The notes under the pieces are model-generated. The model saw nothing but the letters and a program-made list of their open reading frames with translations, had not been told where the DNA came from and did not search any database. From assembly GCF_914484835.1 (NCBI RefSeq), contig NZ_CAJZAR010000068.1, forward strand, positions 296,605 through 360,604: DNA of 64,000 nucleotides, in the 5' to 3' direction. Of this stretch, positions 1 through 8,208 are shown piece by piece. This DNA is from Paraburkholderia tropica (GTDB lineage: Bacteria; Pseudomonadota; Gammaproteobacteria; Burkholderiales; Burkholderiaceae). The position numbers and the translations under genes are program-made. Every line of letters starts with the position of its first letter. Within the stretch, counting starts at the first letter, position 1.

Positions 1-157
1 GGCTCACGCCGAGTTCCTCGCACAAGGCGCGCTCGACCAGCCGGTCGCCCGGCAGAAAGCGCGCGTCGAAAATCGCGCTGCGCATTTTCTCCAGCGCGAG
101 TTCCCGCAACGTGGTGGTCCGGCGCTCGACCTTCAGGGACGCTAGCGTGTCTTGCAT
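1..157 (-). CDS. GntR-family transcriptional regulator, N-terminal part (runs off the window)
   Basis: Only about the first 52 codons are inside the window. They encode a GntR winged-helix start: a Leu-Arg-Glu-Leu segment followed by LPGDRLVERALCEELGVS, the usual 'G-x-L-x-E-x-x-L-x-x-x-L-G-V-S' part of the fold. It closely resembles the complete GntR protein at 5710-6396 and is probably a paralogue. The gene follows the ABC transporter ATPase with only a short gap, so it is likely the last gene of the transporter operon and its local regulator. An in-frame ATG at 169 is also possible; I prefer 157 because it matches the paralogue's N-terminus better. The effector-binding (FCD) domain lies outside the window and is assumed. 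Confidence 0.8.
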   Translation of the reverse strand, partial: MQDTLASLKVERRTTTLRELALEKMRSAIFDARFLPGDRLVERALCEELGVS

Positions 158-169
158 CGCGGCACCCAT

Positions 170-1270
170 TCAAGCCTGCGCGAACAGCCGCACGTCGCGC
201 GCGTCCCAATCGATCCACGCATGCGTGCCGATGACGATACCGCTGTCGCGATGATCGCCCGCCGGCATGCGCACCGACATGTCCTGCTCCCACGGCGTGG
301 TCACCGCGTAGTGCATCGCATCGCCGAGATAGGTAATGTCGCGCACCGTCACGGGCAGGCCCGCTGCGCTGTTCGTCGACTGATTCGCGGCTTGCGCTGC
401 GCGAATGCGGATTTGCTCAGGACGCACCATCAGCGTGCCGTCGCCGCCCACGGGCAGCGCGATGTCGCCCGCCGCCGCCACGGCGTGACCGCTCGGGAAT
501 ACCGCGCTCGCCTGCTCCGCCGCGCGACCGGTAATTCGCACGGGCAGGAAATTCGAATTGCCGATAAAGTTCGCGACGAAGCGCGAAGCCGGATTCGCAT
601 ACAGTTCCTCGCCGGTCCCGCACTGCTCGATACAGCCTTTATTGAATACGGCAATGCGATCCGAAAGCCGCAACGCTTCTTCCTGATCGTGCGTCACGTA
701 GAGAATCGTCACGCCGGTTTCCTGATGAATGCGGCGCAATTCAAGCTGAATCTCTTCGCGCAATTTCTTGTCGAGCGCGGAAAGCGGTTCGTCCATCAGC
801 AAGACCGGCGGATCGTAGGCGAGCGCACGCGCAATCGCCACGCGCTGCTGCTGACCGCCCGAGAGTTGCGCGGGCATACGATCGCGAAACTCCGAGAGAT
901 GCACGAGCGCGAGCATCTGCTCGACCTTCTTGTTGATTTCGGCTTCGGGACGGCGGCGAACGCGCAGCGGGAAGGCCACGTTTTGACCGACCGTCAAATG
1001 CGGAAACAGCGTATAGCGCTGAAACACCATGCCGATATTGCGTTTATTCGGCGCTATCGAGAGCAGCGGTTTACCGTCGAGCAGCACGCGGCCCTCGGTC
1101 GGCTCCTGAAAGCCCGCGACAATATAGAGCGTCGTGCTCTTGCCCGAGCCCGACGGCCCGAGGAAGGTCATGAACTCGCCCTTGCGGATATCGAGCGACA
1201 CCTGATCGATGGCGACGACGTCGTCGTAAGTCTTGCGCAGGCGCTGGATTTGCAGGAATGCGGAAGTCAT
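170..1270 (-). CDS. ABC transporter ATP-binding protein, polyamine/spermidine-type (PotA-like)
   Basis: This is the ATPase of a substrate-binding-protein-dependent importer, acting on the cytoplasmic face of the two permeases encoded just upstream. The 366-residue protein has Walker A GPSGSGKST (residues 38-46), the signature LSGGQQQRVAIARAL (136-150), Walker B VLLMDEPLSALD (156-167) and the switch histidine in YVTHDQEEA. The final ~100 residues form the TOBE-type regulatory domain typical of the spermidine/putrescine/Fe3+/phosphonate branch. Family membership is clear but the substrate is not: polyamine, opine or aminoethylphosphonate are all compatible. It is translated with the operon SBP - permease - permease - ATPase, 31 bp after the preceding permease. 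Confidence 0.92.
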   Translation of the reverse strand: MTSAFLQIQRLRKTYDDVVAIDQVSLDIRKGEFMTFLGPSGSGKSTTLYIVAGFQEPTEGRVLLDGKPLLSIAPNKRNIGMVFQRYTLFPHLTVGQNVAFPLRVRRRPEAEINKKVEQMLALVHLSEFRDRMPAQLSGGQQQRVAIARALAYDPPVLLMDEPLSALDKKLREEIQLELRRIHQETGVTILYVTHDQEEALRLSDRIAVFNKGCIEQCGTGEELYANPASRFVANFIGNSNFLPVRITGRAAEQASAVFPSGHAVAAAGDIALPVGGDGTLMVRPEQIRIRAAQAANQSTNSAAGLPVTVRDITYLGDAMHYAVTTPWEQDMSVRMPAGDHRDSGIVIGTHAWIDWDARDVRLFAQA

Positions 1271-1301
1271 GGCGGGTTACCTCAGTAATCGCGTGATCGG
1301 T

Positions 1302-2096
1302 TTAGCGCGCGCGGCGCAGTAGCGCGCCGGCCAGCATCAAAAGGGTCGTCAGTCCGACGAGCAGCGAAGACGCCGCCGCGACGACAGGCGTCAGGTCCTG
1401 ACGCAGCGTCGCCCAGATGCGCACGGGCAGCGTCTGCAAGGTCGGGCTCGACATGAAGATCGACACCACCACTTCGTCCCATGAAGCGAGGAACGCGAAG
1501 ATCGCGGCGGCGAACAGGCCGAGCCGGATGGCGGGCAAGGTCACGCGCAGTTTCACTTCGAGCGGCGACGCGCCGCAAATCAGCGCAGCGTCTTCGAGCG
1601 CGGTGTCGAAACTCGACAGCGAATTACTGATCGAGATAATCGAAAACGGCAGGGCGATAATCAGATGTCCGATCACGAAGCCGACCATCGTGCCGTTCAA
1701 ACCAATGCGTAAAAAGAAGGCGTAGAGCGCCACGGCCAGCACCACCACGGGCAGCACCATCGGCGTGAGAAAAAACGCCTTGACCGCATTGCGTCCGCGA
1801 AATTTTCCGCGTACGAGCGCCTGCGAAGCGAGAAAGCCAATCAGCACGGAGAGCACGGTGACGATAACCGCGAGTTTCGCGCTCGTCAGCAGCGAGTCCA
1901 GCCAGCCCGGATCGGTGAACAGCTGGCGATACCACTCCAGCGTCCAGCCCGGCGGCGGAAAAATCAGCCACTGCGAATCGCCGAACGACAGCGCGACGAT
2001 AAACACAATCGGCAGCAGCAGAAACAGCGCGACGGCAGCGCCAATCGAGAGCAACGCCCAACGCAGCGCGCCCAGACGGTCGAAATCCAGCAACAT
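1302..2096 (-). CDS. ABC transporter permease (PotC-like)
   Basis: This 264-residue inner-membrane permease has about six predicted membrane segments, beginning with a strong N-terminal helix (residues ~15-40). The EAA loop, which contacts the ATPase, is visible as ALEDAALICGASPLEVKLRVTLP around residues 165-187. It matches the BPD_transp_1 family and the PotC position in polyamine-type operons. Its start lies one base past the stop of the preceding permease gene (TGACATG), which implies coupled translation and a heterodimeric channel. The substrate cannot be read from sequence. Confidence 0.9.
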   Translation of the reverse strand: MLLDFDRLGALRWALLSIGAAVALFLLLPIVFIVALSFGDSQWLIFPPPGWTLEWYRQLFTDPGWLDSLLTSAKLAVIVTVLSVLIGFLASQALVRGKFRGRNAVKAFFLTPMVLPVVVLAVALYAFFLRIGLNGTMVGFVIGHLIIALPFSIISISNSLSSFDTALEDAALICGASPLEVKLRVTLPAIRLGLFAAAIFAFLASWDEVVVSIFMSSPTLQTLPVRIWATLRQDLTPVVAAASSLLVGLTTLLMLAGALLRRAR

Positions 2097-2097
2097 G

Positions 2098-2979
2098 TCA
2101 GAGCCCTCCGTTGGCGCGCGCGCCGCCCGTGAAGCGCAATTGCAGCGCGTAAAGCGAGAGCGTCACGGCGAGCAGCACGAAAGCCGCCGCGCCCGCGAGT
2201 CCCCAGTTCAGCAACTCCTGCACCAGTTGCGCGACGAGTTCGGCGAGCATCATGTATTGCGCGCCGCCGAGCAGCGCCGGCGTGACGAAATAACCGAGCG
2301 CCATCACGAACACCATCAGCGCGCCCGAAGCGATGCCCGGCATCGCCAGCGGCACGAGGATGCGCCAGAAGGCTTGCCAGCGGTTCGCGCCGCACACGGC
2401 GGCCGCGCGCAAGGTGGAAGGATCGATGCTGCGCAGCGTGGCGTGCAGCGGCATCACGAGGAACGGCAACATAATGTAGGTCATGCCGATCGTCACGCCG
2501 ACGAGATTGTTCACGAGCGCCAGCGGTTCATTGATGAGGCCGGCCGCCATCAGCATCCGATTGATCGGCCCCGTGGCCTGAAGCAGCACCATCCACGCGA
2601 ACGTGCGCGCCAGCAGATTCGTCCACATCGACAGCAGCAGAATCGAAAACAGCAGCGAACTCAGCTTGCGCGGCGCGATCGCCAGCAGCCATGCCGTCGG
2701 AAAGCCGATCGCCACTGTCGCCACCGTCACGACGGTCGCCACGAGAAACGTGTTGCCGAATACGCGCAAATAGGTGGACGAACCGAGCAACTGCTCGTAG
2801 TTGTGCAGACCCGCTGTGGGCTCCAGCACGCTGCGCAGCAGCAGCGAGAGCACCGGCAGCATGAAGAAAATCACGAGGAGCACGATCCCCGGAATCAACA
2901 GGCGGATGTTGCGCCAGTCGCGGCGCGCGCGCGTCGGCGTGGCCGGCGGATGGGCAACGGTACTCAGAACGTTGGGCAT
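2098..2979 (-). CDS. ABC transporter permease (PotB-like)
   Basis: This 293-residue inner-membrane permease is the partner of the permease that follows. It has a hydrophobic helix at residues ~28-50 and about five further membrane segments. The EAA-like loop is LRAAAVCGANRWQAFWRILVP (roughly residues 190-210). A good ribosome binding site (GGAGACATC-ATG) supports the start. It lies between the periplasmic binding protein gene and the PotC-like permease in a minus-strand operon. Length and helix layout are normal for PotB/HisM-like permeases. Confidence 0.9.
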   Translation of the reverse strand: MPNVLSTVAHPPATPTRARRDWRNIRLLIPGIVLLVIFFMLPVLSLLLRSVLEPTAGLHNYEQLLGSSTYLRVFGNTFLVATVVTVATVAIGFPTAWLLAIAPRKLSSLLFSILLLSMWTNLLARTFAWMVLLQATGPINRMLMAAGLINEPLALVNNLVGVTIGMTYIMLPFLVMPLHATLRSIDPSTLRAAAVCGANRWQAFWRILVPLAMPGIASGALMVFVMALGYFVTPALLGGAQYMMLAELVAQLVQELLNWGLAGAAAFVLLAVTLSLYALQLRFTGGARANGGL

Positions 2980-3065
2980 GATGTCTCCTACGGGTCTCCT
3001 GCGGCGATCGTTCGCGATCAGGCGCGTGCGTTTATTTCGATGCTATTTCGGTGCTATTTCTATGC

Positions 3066-4097
3066 TTATTTCGATTGCCATGCGTACCAGCGCTTCGCGA
3101 TGGCGTCGCGATTGTCGGCCCAGTACTTCATGTCGAGATTGATCTGCGAGGTCTTGTACTGGTCGGGCAAGGTCTTGGCGACGGCAGCCGGCATCATGGC
3201 CGCCGACTTCACGTTGATCGGCGCATAACCGGTGTCCTGCGCGAATTTCGCCTGCGCCTGCGGGCTCGTCGCGACGGCGAGAAACTTCATCGCTTCGGCT
3301 TTGTGCTTCGCGCCCTTGGGAATCACGAGCATGTCCGCAGCGGTCAGGTTCTGATTCCACGAGATGCCGACCGGCACGCCCGTCTGTTCGAGCGCATGCA
3401 AACGCCCGTTCCAGAACATGCCGATGGGCGCTTCGCCCGACGCCAACAACTGTTGCGACTGCGCGCCGCCGCTCCACCAGACGATGCTGCTCTTGATGGT
3501 GTCGAGTTTCTTGAAGGCGCGGTCGAGATCGAGCGGATAGAGTTTGTTGGGCGGCACGCCGTCGGCGAGCAGCGCGATTTCGAGCACGCCGGGCGCCGAC
3601 CACTTATAGAACGTGCGCTTGCCGGGGAATTTCTTCGTATCGAACAGATCGGCCCAGGTTTGCGGCTGCGCGCCCTTGTAATTCGATTTGTTATAGCCGA
3701 GGACAAACGAGTAATAGAAGCTGCCCACTGCGCTGCCACTCGAAAAGCGCGGATCGAGTTCGTCCTTTTTGACGACGCTGTAATCGATCGGCTCGATCAG
3801 ACCCGCCTTCTGCGCGGCGTAAGCGAAGTCGCCTTCCACGTCCACGACGTCCCAGTTCACGTTGCCGCTGTCGACCATCGCCTTGAGCTTGCCGTAGTCG
3901 GTCGGGCCGTCCATCAGCACGTTGACGCTGCTCGATTGCGTAAAGGGCTGCGCCCAGTTCTTCTGCTGCGAGGACTGCGTGGTGCCGCCCCAGCTCGTGA
4001 ATACGATCGGATCGGCGGCAAGCGCGGGCGCGGCGTTGAAAGCCGACGCGCACAGCGCGATCAGCGGCGTCATCATCAGGGTGCGTGTGCTGTTCAT
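3066..4097 (-). CDS. periplasmic substrate-binding protein of polyamine-type ABC transporter (PotD/PotF-like)
   Basis: This periplasmic receptor delivers its ligand to the permeases encoded downstream. The N-terminus is a signal peptide: basic NSTRTL, a hydrophobic core, and a likely cleavage after PALA-A. The mature part starts DPIVFTSWGG, typical of the spermidine/putrescine-binding SBP_bac_2/8 fold, and shows the family pattern of WSGGAQSQQLLASGE near the hinge. I chose ATG 4097 because AAGGA lies seven bases upstream; TTG 4118 and ATG 4103 are alternatives. The ligand is unknown. The gene begins 172 bp after the flavin reductase gene on the same strand, so both may share a transcript. Confidence 0.88.
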   Translation of the reverse strand: MNSTRTLMMTPLIALCASAFNAAPALAADPIVFTSWGGTTQSSQQKNWAQPFTQSSSVNVLMDGPTDYGKLKAMVDSGNVNWDVVDVEGDFAYAAQKAGLIEPIDYSVVKKDELDPRFSSGSAVGSFYYSFVLGYNKSNYKGAQPQTWADLFDTKKFPGKRTFYKWSAPGVLEIALLADGVPPNKLYPLDLDRAFKKLDTIKSSIVWWSGGAQSQQLLASGEAPIGMFWNGRLHALEQTGVPVGISWNQNLTAADMLVIPKGAKHKAEAMKFLAVATSPQAQAKFAQDTGYAPINVKSAAMMPAAVAKTLPDQYKTSQINLDMKYWADNRDAIAKRWYAWQSK

Positions 4098-4269
4098 TTC
4101 CATGTCCTTGGGAATCAATGGTGCTGAATCGTGTAACGGTCAGGCCAGCGTCGAACGTCGCGCGGGCTTCAGAATGGTTTGCTGCCTCTTATTTACTTCG
4201 TGATACTGAATTTTTTGTCTGATTGATTGCCGGATGCGCCGATTGACTCAACCGGCCTGCGATCTGTGA

Positions 4270-5226
4270 TCAGTGCGCGGCGGCGAGCGTCTGAACCGTG
4301 CCCGCTTCCGTATCGCCGACATAGATGCCGAAAGCGTCCTCGCTGCGTTCGCGCACATAACGCTGCAACATCGAGCGCACGGCTTCGTCGCGCAGTTCGC
4401 CCCACGGAATCCGCGCGAGCGGCACGATATGAATCGCGTTGTCCATCATCGCCGCGCCGCTGCTGTTCACTCGGCCACGGTAATACACGTGCACGCTCGA
4501 CGACGGCCCCTGTCCCGCTTCGAACACGGCGAACAGAAAGTCCAGATGCGCCACCAGGCCAAGTTTCGCGAGCACGCCGCGCAGACTGGCCGCGTCGCTC
4601 GCCGGTTCGAGCTTGACGCCCGTCGGCAACGCGAAACCCTCGGGCGTTTCGAGCAGCACCAGGCCGTCGCGGTGTTCGAGAATCGCGCCCACTTGCGCAC
4701 GCGCCCCCGTGGCGGCCAGCGCATCCTGCGAGAGGCTGAAGTTGACATACGCGCCGCGGCAATAGCCCAGCGGCGATGAGTTCGTGTGGACGAAATCGAC
4801 GACGCGTCCGATCAGAATGATGTGATCGCCCGCATCGACGACTTCATGCGTGCGGCAATCGAACGTCGCCGACGCGCCTTCCATGACAGGCGCGCCCGTC
4901 GCGCGCGCACGCCAGGCGACCTGCGCGAATTTGTCGGCGGATTTCGACGCGAAGACGCTGGAGACGTTTTTCTGGCTTTCCGCGAGCACGCTGACTGCGA
5001 AATGATCGGTGGTGGAGAACACCGCGTGGCTCGATGCGGTCTTTGCAATGCACACGAGAATCAGCGGCGGATCGAGCGACACCGACGTGAACGAATTGGC
5101 CGTGAAGCCGCGCGGCGAGCCGTCCGGCTGGATCGTGGTGACGACCGTCACGCCCGTGACGAAGGCACCCAGCGCACGACGAAATTCGGCGACGTCGAAA
5201 ATCGGTTCGATGATCGGCTCAGACAT
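4270..5226 (-). CDS. flavin reductase family protein with C-terminal NUDIX-like domain
   Basis: Residues ~10-165 form a flavin reductase-like FMN-binding split barrel, with the signatures FRRALGAFVTGVTVVTT and GFTANSFTSVSLDPPLILVC. Such proteins supply reduced flavin to a monooxygenase or act as NAD(P)H:flavin reductases. Residues ~175-318 look like a NUDIX-type fold (VGAILEHRDGLVLL then a degenerate box), but the acidic residues of a working Nudix box are not evident, so this part is probably binding or structural. The ATG at 5226 has GGAG six bases upstream and fits better than GTG 5238. No monooxygenase partner is adjacent. Two GntR-type operators sit about 210-260 bp upstream. Confidence 0.82.
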   Translation of the reverse strand: MSEPIIEPIFDVAEFRRALGAFVTGVTVVTTIQPDGSPRGFTANSFTSVSLDPPLILVCIAKTASSHAVFSTTDHFAVSVLAESQKNVSSVFASKSADKFAQVAWRARATGAPVMEGASATFDCRTHEVVDAGDHIILIGRVVDFVHTNSSPLGYCRGAYVNFSLSQDALAATGARAQVGAILEHRDGLVLLETPEGFALPTGVKLEPASDAASLRGVLAKLGLVAHLDFLFAVFEAGQGPSSSVHVYYRGRVNSSGAAMMDNAIHIVPLARIPWGELRDEAVRSMLQRYVRERSEDAFGIYVGDTEAGTVQTLAAAH

Positions 5227-5434
5227 GATGTTCTCCACGATTCCTGATAGTGGGCAGAGGGCTTCGACGACCTGGCGGGCCGTCTTGAGTTGCTTCGTCG
5301 CTTCGTCGAATTACGCAGCAATTACATAGGATGGCGAATCGTTAGCCGTGGTCATGGCGACCGCAAGTTCGCTCCAACCTCACCCGCTTCACCCGCCCCA
5401 ACCGCCTGCCCGTGCTCCCGTCGATGCGGAAGAT

Positions 5435-5448
5435 TATGGTATGCCATA
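5435..5448. promoter_or_regulatory. GntR-type operator, copy 1 (TATGG-N4-CCATA)
   Basis: Perfect 5-bp arms TATGG and CCATA flank TATG. The core TGGTATGCCA is one base from the TGGTATACCA-like operators known for several GntR/FCD regulators. It lies upstream of the flavin reductase gene; the nearby GntR gene (5710-6396) is the likely source of the repressor. Assignment of the binding protein is an inference. Confidence 0.6.
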
Positions 5449-5475
5449 CTATCGACTACCATGCGGACTAAATAT

Positions 5476-5489
5476 TATGGAATACCATA
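5476..5489. promoter_or_regulatory. GntR-type operator, copy 2 (TATGG-N4-CCATA)
   Basis: This is the second identical-arm site, TATGG-AATA-CCATA. It is centred 41 bp from copy 1, close to four helical turns, so both dimers would face the same side of the helix. The surrounding DNA is AT-rich compared with its neighbourhood, as expected of a promoter for the minus-strand flavin reductase gene. Confidence 0.6.
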
Positions 5490-5709
5490 GGTAGACGACG
5501 CGCATGGCTGGCACGAATGCCGCCTGCCGGCGGTCGTGCACAAGGGCGATCAAAGATGCGATGAATGGGGCGTCAGGCGCGCCGGAGGCGGCGCTGTGAG
5601 GGCTCAGACAGGGAAAGCGCGCGGGCCGCCGCTGCGGGCGGACGAACGCAGGCCGCCGGGCACCTGGCCGGCGGCCGCAGGCGCGTGATGCGCCAAAGGA
5701 AGATCAGGC
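5490..5709. other. intergenic DNA between operators and GntR gene
   Basis: There is no convincing gene here. The stretch holds the 3' flank of the GntR gene and GC-rich sequence without an intrinsic terminator that I can recognise. Confidence 0.4.
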
Positions 5710-6396
5710 TCAGGCGGCTTCGCCGCCTTCTCCGCGCGCCGCCAGTGCGGCCAGCGCGAGTTCGGCCGTCCGCTTGATATGCGCAATCGAAGCCGCGAAG
5801 GCCGCGTCGCCGTCGCGCCGCTCGATGGCATCGAGCATCTTGTTCATTTCGCGATTCGACTCGCCGCTGCGTCCGGGCGTGGCGATCGTCAGCGCGCGCA
5901 GGCGGTTGATGCGCGCGTTCAGCGTCTTGACCACCGCGAGCGACACCGTCTTTTGCGCGCCCTCGAACAGCGCCTCGTAGAAACGCTCCGTATGCGCGAG
6001 CACGGTCGGCAGATCCCCGGACTTGAACGCCGCCTCGATCTCCTTGCGGATATCGCGCAACTGCTTGACGAGCTCGGGCGTGGATTGCTCGGCGCAGGCG
6101 CGCGCAGCGTTCGCCTCGAGCAGACCGCGCAATTCGTAAATCTCGCTGACCTGCGCGGGATTCAGTTGCGCGACGACCGGCCCTTGACGCGCGATCACCT
6201 CCACGAGCCCTTCCGTTTCCAGGTGCCGCAGCACCTCGCGCACGATGGTGCGGCTCACGCCCAGTTCATCGCAGAGCGTGCGTTCGACAAGGCGCGCGCC
6301 CGGCTTGAAATAGCCCTGCACGATGGCGTCGCGCAGCTTATCCAGCGTCAGTTCACGGAGGGTTTTGGTTTCGCGGACGATTTTTAGATCTGACAT
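5710..6396 (-). CDS. GntR-family regulator, FCD domain
   Basis: This 228-residue transcription factor has an N-terminal winged helix (residues ~10-75; LRELTLDKLRDAIVQGYF then GARLVERTLCDELGVSRTIVREVLRHLETEGLV). The C-terminal all-helical FCD ligand domain (~85-220) has a conserved Asp/His/Glu pattern (YELRGLLEANAARACAE; AHTERFYEALFEGAQ) that usually binds a metal and a carboxylate. Members typically repress catabolic or transport genes until the substrate binds. A half-perfect copy of the TATGG-N4-CCATA operator lies 52-65 bp upstream of its start, and two perfect copies lie past its 3' end in front of the flavin reductase gene. This suggests autoregulation plus control of the reductase and transporter genes. 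Confidence 0.9.
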   Translation of the reverse strand: MSDLKIVRETKTLRELTLDKLRDAIVQGYFKPGARLVERTLCDELGVSRTIVREVLRHLETEGLVEVIARQGPVVAQLNPAQVSEIYELRGLLEANAARACAEQSTPELVKQLRDIRKEIEAAFKSGDLPTVLAHTERFYEALFEGAQKTVSLAVVKTLNARINRLRALTIATPGRSGESNREMNKMLDAIERRDGDAAFAASIAHIKRTAELALAALAARGEGGEAA

Positions 6397-6447
6397 AGGG
6401 CGCGTAAGGTGAACGGAGAGGAAAGCCGCACGATGACCAATCGGCGA

Positions 6448-6461
6448 CTTGGAATGCCATA
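6448..6461. promoter_or_regulatory. degenerate GntR-type operator upstream of the GntR gene
   Basis: CTTGG-AATG-CCATA keeps one perfect arm and three of five bases of the other compared with the two sites at 5435 and 5476. It sits just upstream of the minus-strand GntR gene start at 6396, where an autoregulatory site would be expected. Confidence 0.45.
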
Positions 6462-6808
6462 TTATCCCGCATACGGAAAGTGTGCCACTTTTGTAAGGTA
6501 TTTCACTGAGAAAGGGATTCGTCTCGATGAAATCCCGGCACTTCGGCGCGCGCGTTTCTGCAAAACGGTGGTGCCGTGTCTTTTGAAGGCGGGTTGTAGC
6601 GGGGCTTGACCGTTAGTTGCAAACGGTAGATCAACGCGAATAGCCGTGGGCAATAAAAAATCGCGTTCAATGGAAATCGAAAAGGAATGAAAAGCGCGAA
6701 AGCGCTTTCGGGCTATCGGCGTCTAGCGGCAAGCAATCGCGTGGCTCAGCGCGAAAGCGAGAGCGAAACACCGATCTCGCCCGCTCCCGCACCTCTCCCT
6801 GCATCAGA
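6462..6808. other. intergenic region with a 14-bp palindrome
   Basis: I find no gene. The main structure is the perfect palindrome CGAAAGCGCTTTCG at 6697-6710, downstream of the flavoprotein gene that ends at 6809. Its CG-centred form resembles LacI-family operators, but no gene starts next to it. It lacks a loop and a T-run, so it is not a standard terminator. Confidence 0.4.
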
Positions 6809-8086
6809 TCACATGCGCTTGCACGCCTCATGCAGCGTATTCAGCCGGCGCACCGGCTCCGCGACATACGGATTGCTTTCGTCCCACGCATAACCGGCCA
6901 GCACCGAGCTAATCATGCGGCGAATCAGCGGCGTCTGACGCGGGTAATAAATAATGTCCTGCAATTCGCCCGAATACCAGCGCTCGACGAAAGCACGGAA
7001 CGTATCGATACCCTTGCGCAACGGCACATCGTATTCGTTCTGCCAATCCGCCGCTTCGCCATTCAGCACGCGATCCACGACCTTCGCGGCCATATGCGCG
7101 GAGCGCAGTGCAATCGTCACGCCCGACGAAAAGACTGGATCGAGAAACTCGCCCGCATTGCCGAGCAACGCATAACCCGCGCCGTGCAAACGTTCGACAT
7201 TCGCCGAATAGCCGCCGATCTGCCGAACCGGCATCAGGAACGGCGCATCGCCGATCAAGCGATTGAGCGTCGGCTCCTCGCGAATCAACGCGCGCAGACG
7301 CGCCTCGCGCTCGGCCTCCGGGATATCGAAGAACGCCGCCTCGGCCACGCAGCCCACCGACGAGCGGCCGCCCGCCAGCGGAATCATCCAGAACCACACA
7401 TCGCGATGCTCGGGGTGCGTCGCCACGCAAATCTTGTTGCGATCGAAATCGTCGAGCGCGAGACCATCGCGCACGTGGCTGAAAATCGCCGCGCGCGTCG
7501 GCAGACCGGTGGGCGCTTCCAGGTTCAGAAGGCGCGGCAGCACGCGTCCGAAACCGCTCGCGTCGAGCACGAAACGCGCACGCACTTCATAGCGCGTTTC
7601 GCTTTCGTCGACGACTTCGAGCAGCGGCTCATCGCCCGGCTGCATCGCCAGCACCGTATGGCCGAAGCGCACTTCGGCGCCCTGTTGCGCGGCGCACTGG
7701 ATCAGCAGCTCGTCGAATTTCGCGCGCTCCACCTGGTACGTGGTGCCCCAGCCCGGCGAATGCTTGTCGCGGAAGTCATACGCGGTGAACTGATCGCGCC
7801 ACATAAACTGCGCGCCGTTCTTGTACTGAAAGCCGGCCTCGACAACGGCCTGCAACATGCCCGCTTCCTCGAGATATTCCATGCTCTGCGGCAGCAGGCT
7901 TTCGCCGATCGAGAAGCGCGGAAAATGCTGACGTTCGAGCACCAGCACCGAACGCCCGCTCTTGCGCAACAGCGCCGCCGCCACTGCACCCGAGGGACCG
8001 GCGCCGATGATCGCCACGTCAACGCTTTCGCTACGGCCAGCGCGTTCCGATTGCTGATTCACTGACTCCTCCCGACTCTGTTCCAT
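6809..8086 (-). CDS. FAD-dependent halogenase-like oxidoreductase
   Basis: This 425-residue flavoprotein has an N-terminal dinucleotide-binding motif (VDVAIIGAGPSGAVAA), the GESLLP motif shared by flavin-dependent halogenases of the CmlS type and their relatives, the sequence VWFWMIP, which satisfies the halogenase WxWxIP signature, and the second FAD motif GNAGEFLDPVFSSGV. It sits next to the APE operon and diverges from the methyltransferase gene, as in xanthomonadin-type pigment loci where a halogenase homologue decorates the aryl head. I chose ATG 8086 because AGGAAGG precedes it; a longer frame would overlap the divergent gene. Halogenation is plausible but not proven: some relatives with these motifs only hydroxylate or reduce. 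Confidence 0.8.
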   Translation of the reverse strand: MEQSREESVNQQSERAGRSESVDVAIIGAGPSGAVAAALLRKSGRSVLVLERQHFPRFSIGESLLPQSMEYLEEAGMLQAVVEAGFQYKNGAQFMWRDQFTAYDFRDKHSPGWGTTYQVERAKFDELLIQCAAQQGAEVRFGHTVLAMQPGDEPLLEVVDESETRYEVRARFVLDASGFGRVLPRLLNLEAPTGLPTRAAIFSHVRDGLALDDFDRNKICVATHPEHRDVWFWMIPLAGGRSSVGCVAEAAFFDIPEAEREARLRALIREEPTLNRLIGDAPFLMPVRQIGGYSANVERLHGAGYALLGNAGEFLDPVFSSGVTIALRSAHMAAKVVDRVLNGEAADWQNEYDVPLRKGIDTFRAFVERWYSGELQDIIYYPRQTPLIRRMISSVLAGYAWDESNPYVAEPVRRLNTLHEACKRM

Positions 8087-8208
8087 ACACCTTCCTGTAC
8101 CTTGATTGCGCGTTGCGCATTCGTTGACGACTTCACCGCCTCGCGCAGCATGCTTGCCATTACAATGCCCGTTCTTTGTCCACGACCGAATATGCATCGG
8201 GGAAAAAT

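Noticed and set aside
152..1288. Plus-strand frame covering the ABC ATPase gene
   Set aside because: No family features; the opposite strand carries complete ATPase motifs.
6697..6710. CGAAAGCGCTTTCG as a LacI-family operator or terminator
   Set aside because: No gene starts next to it, no LacI gene is nearby, and there is no loop or T-run for a terminator.
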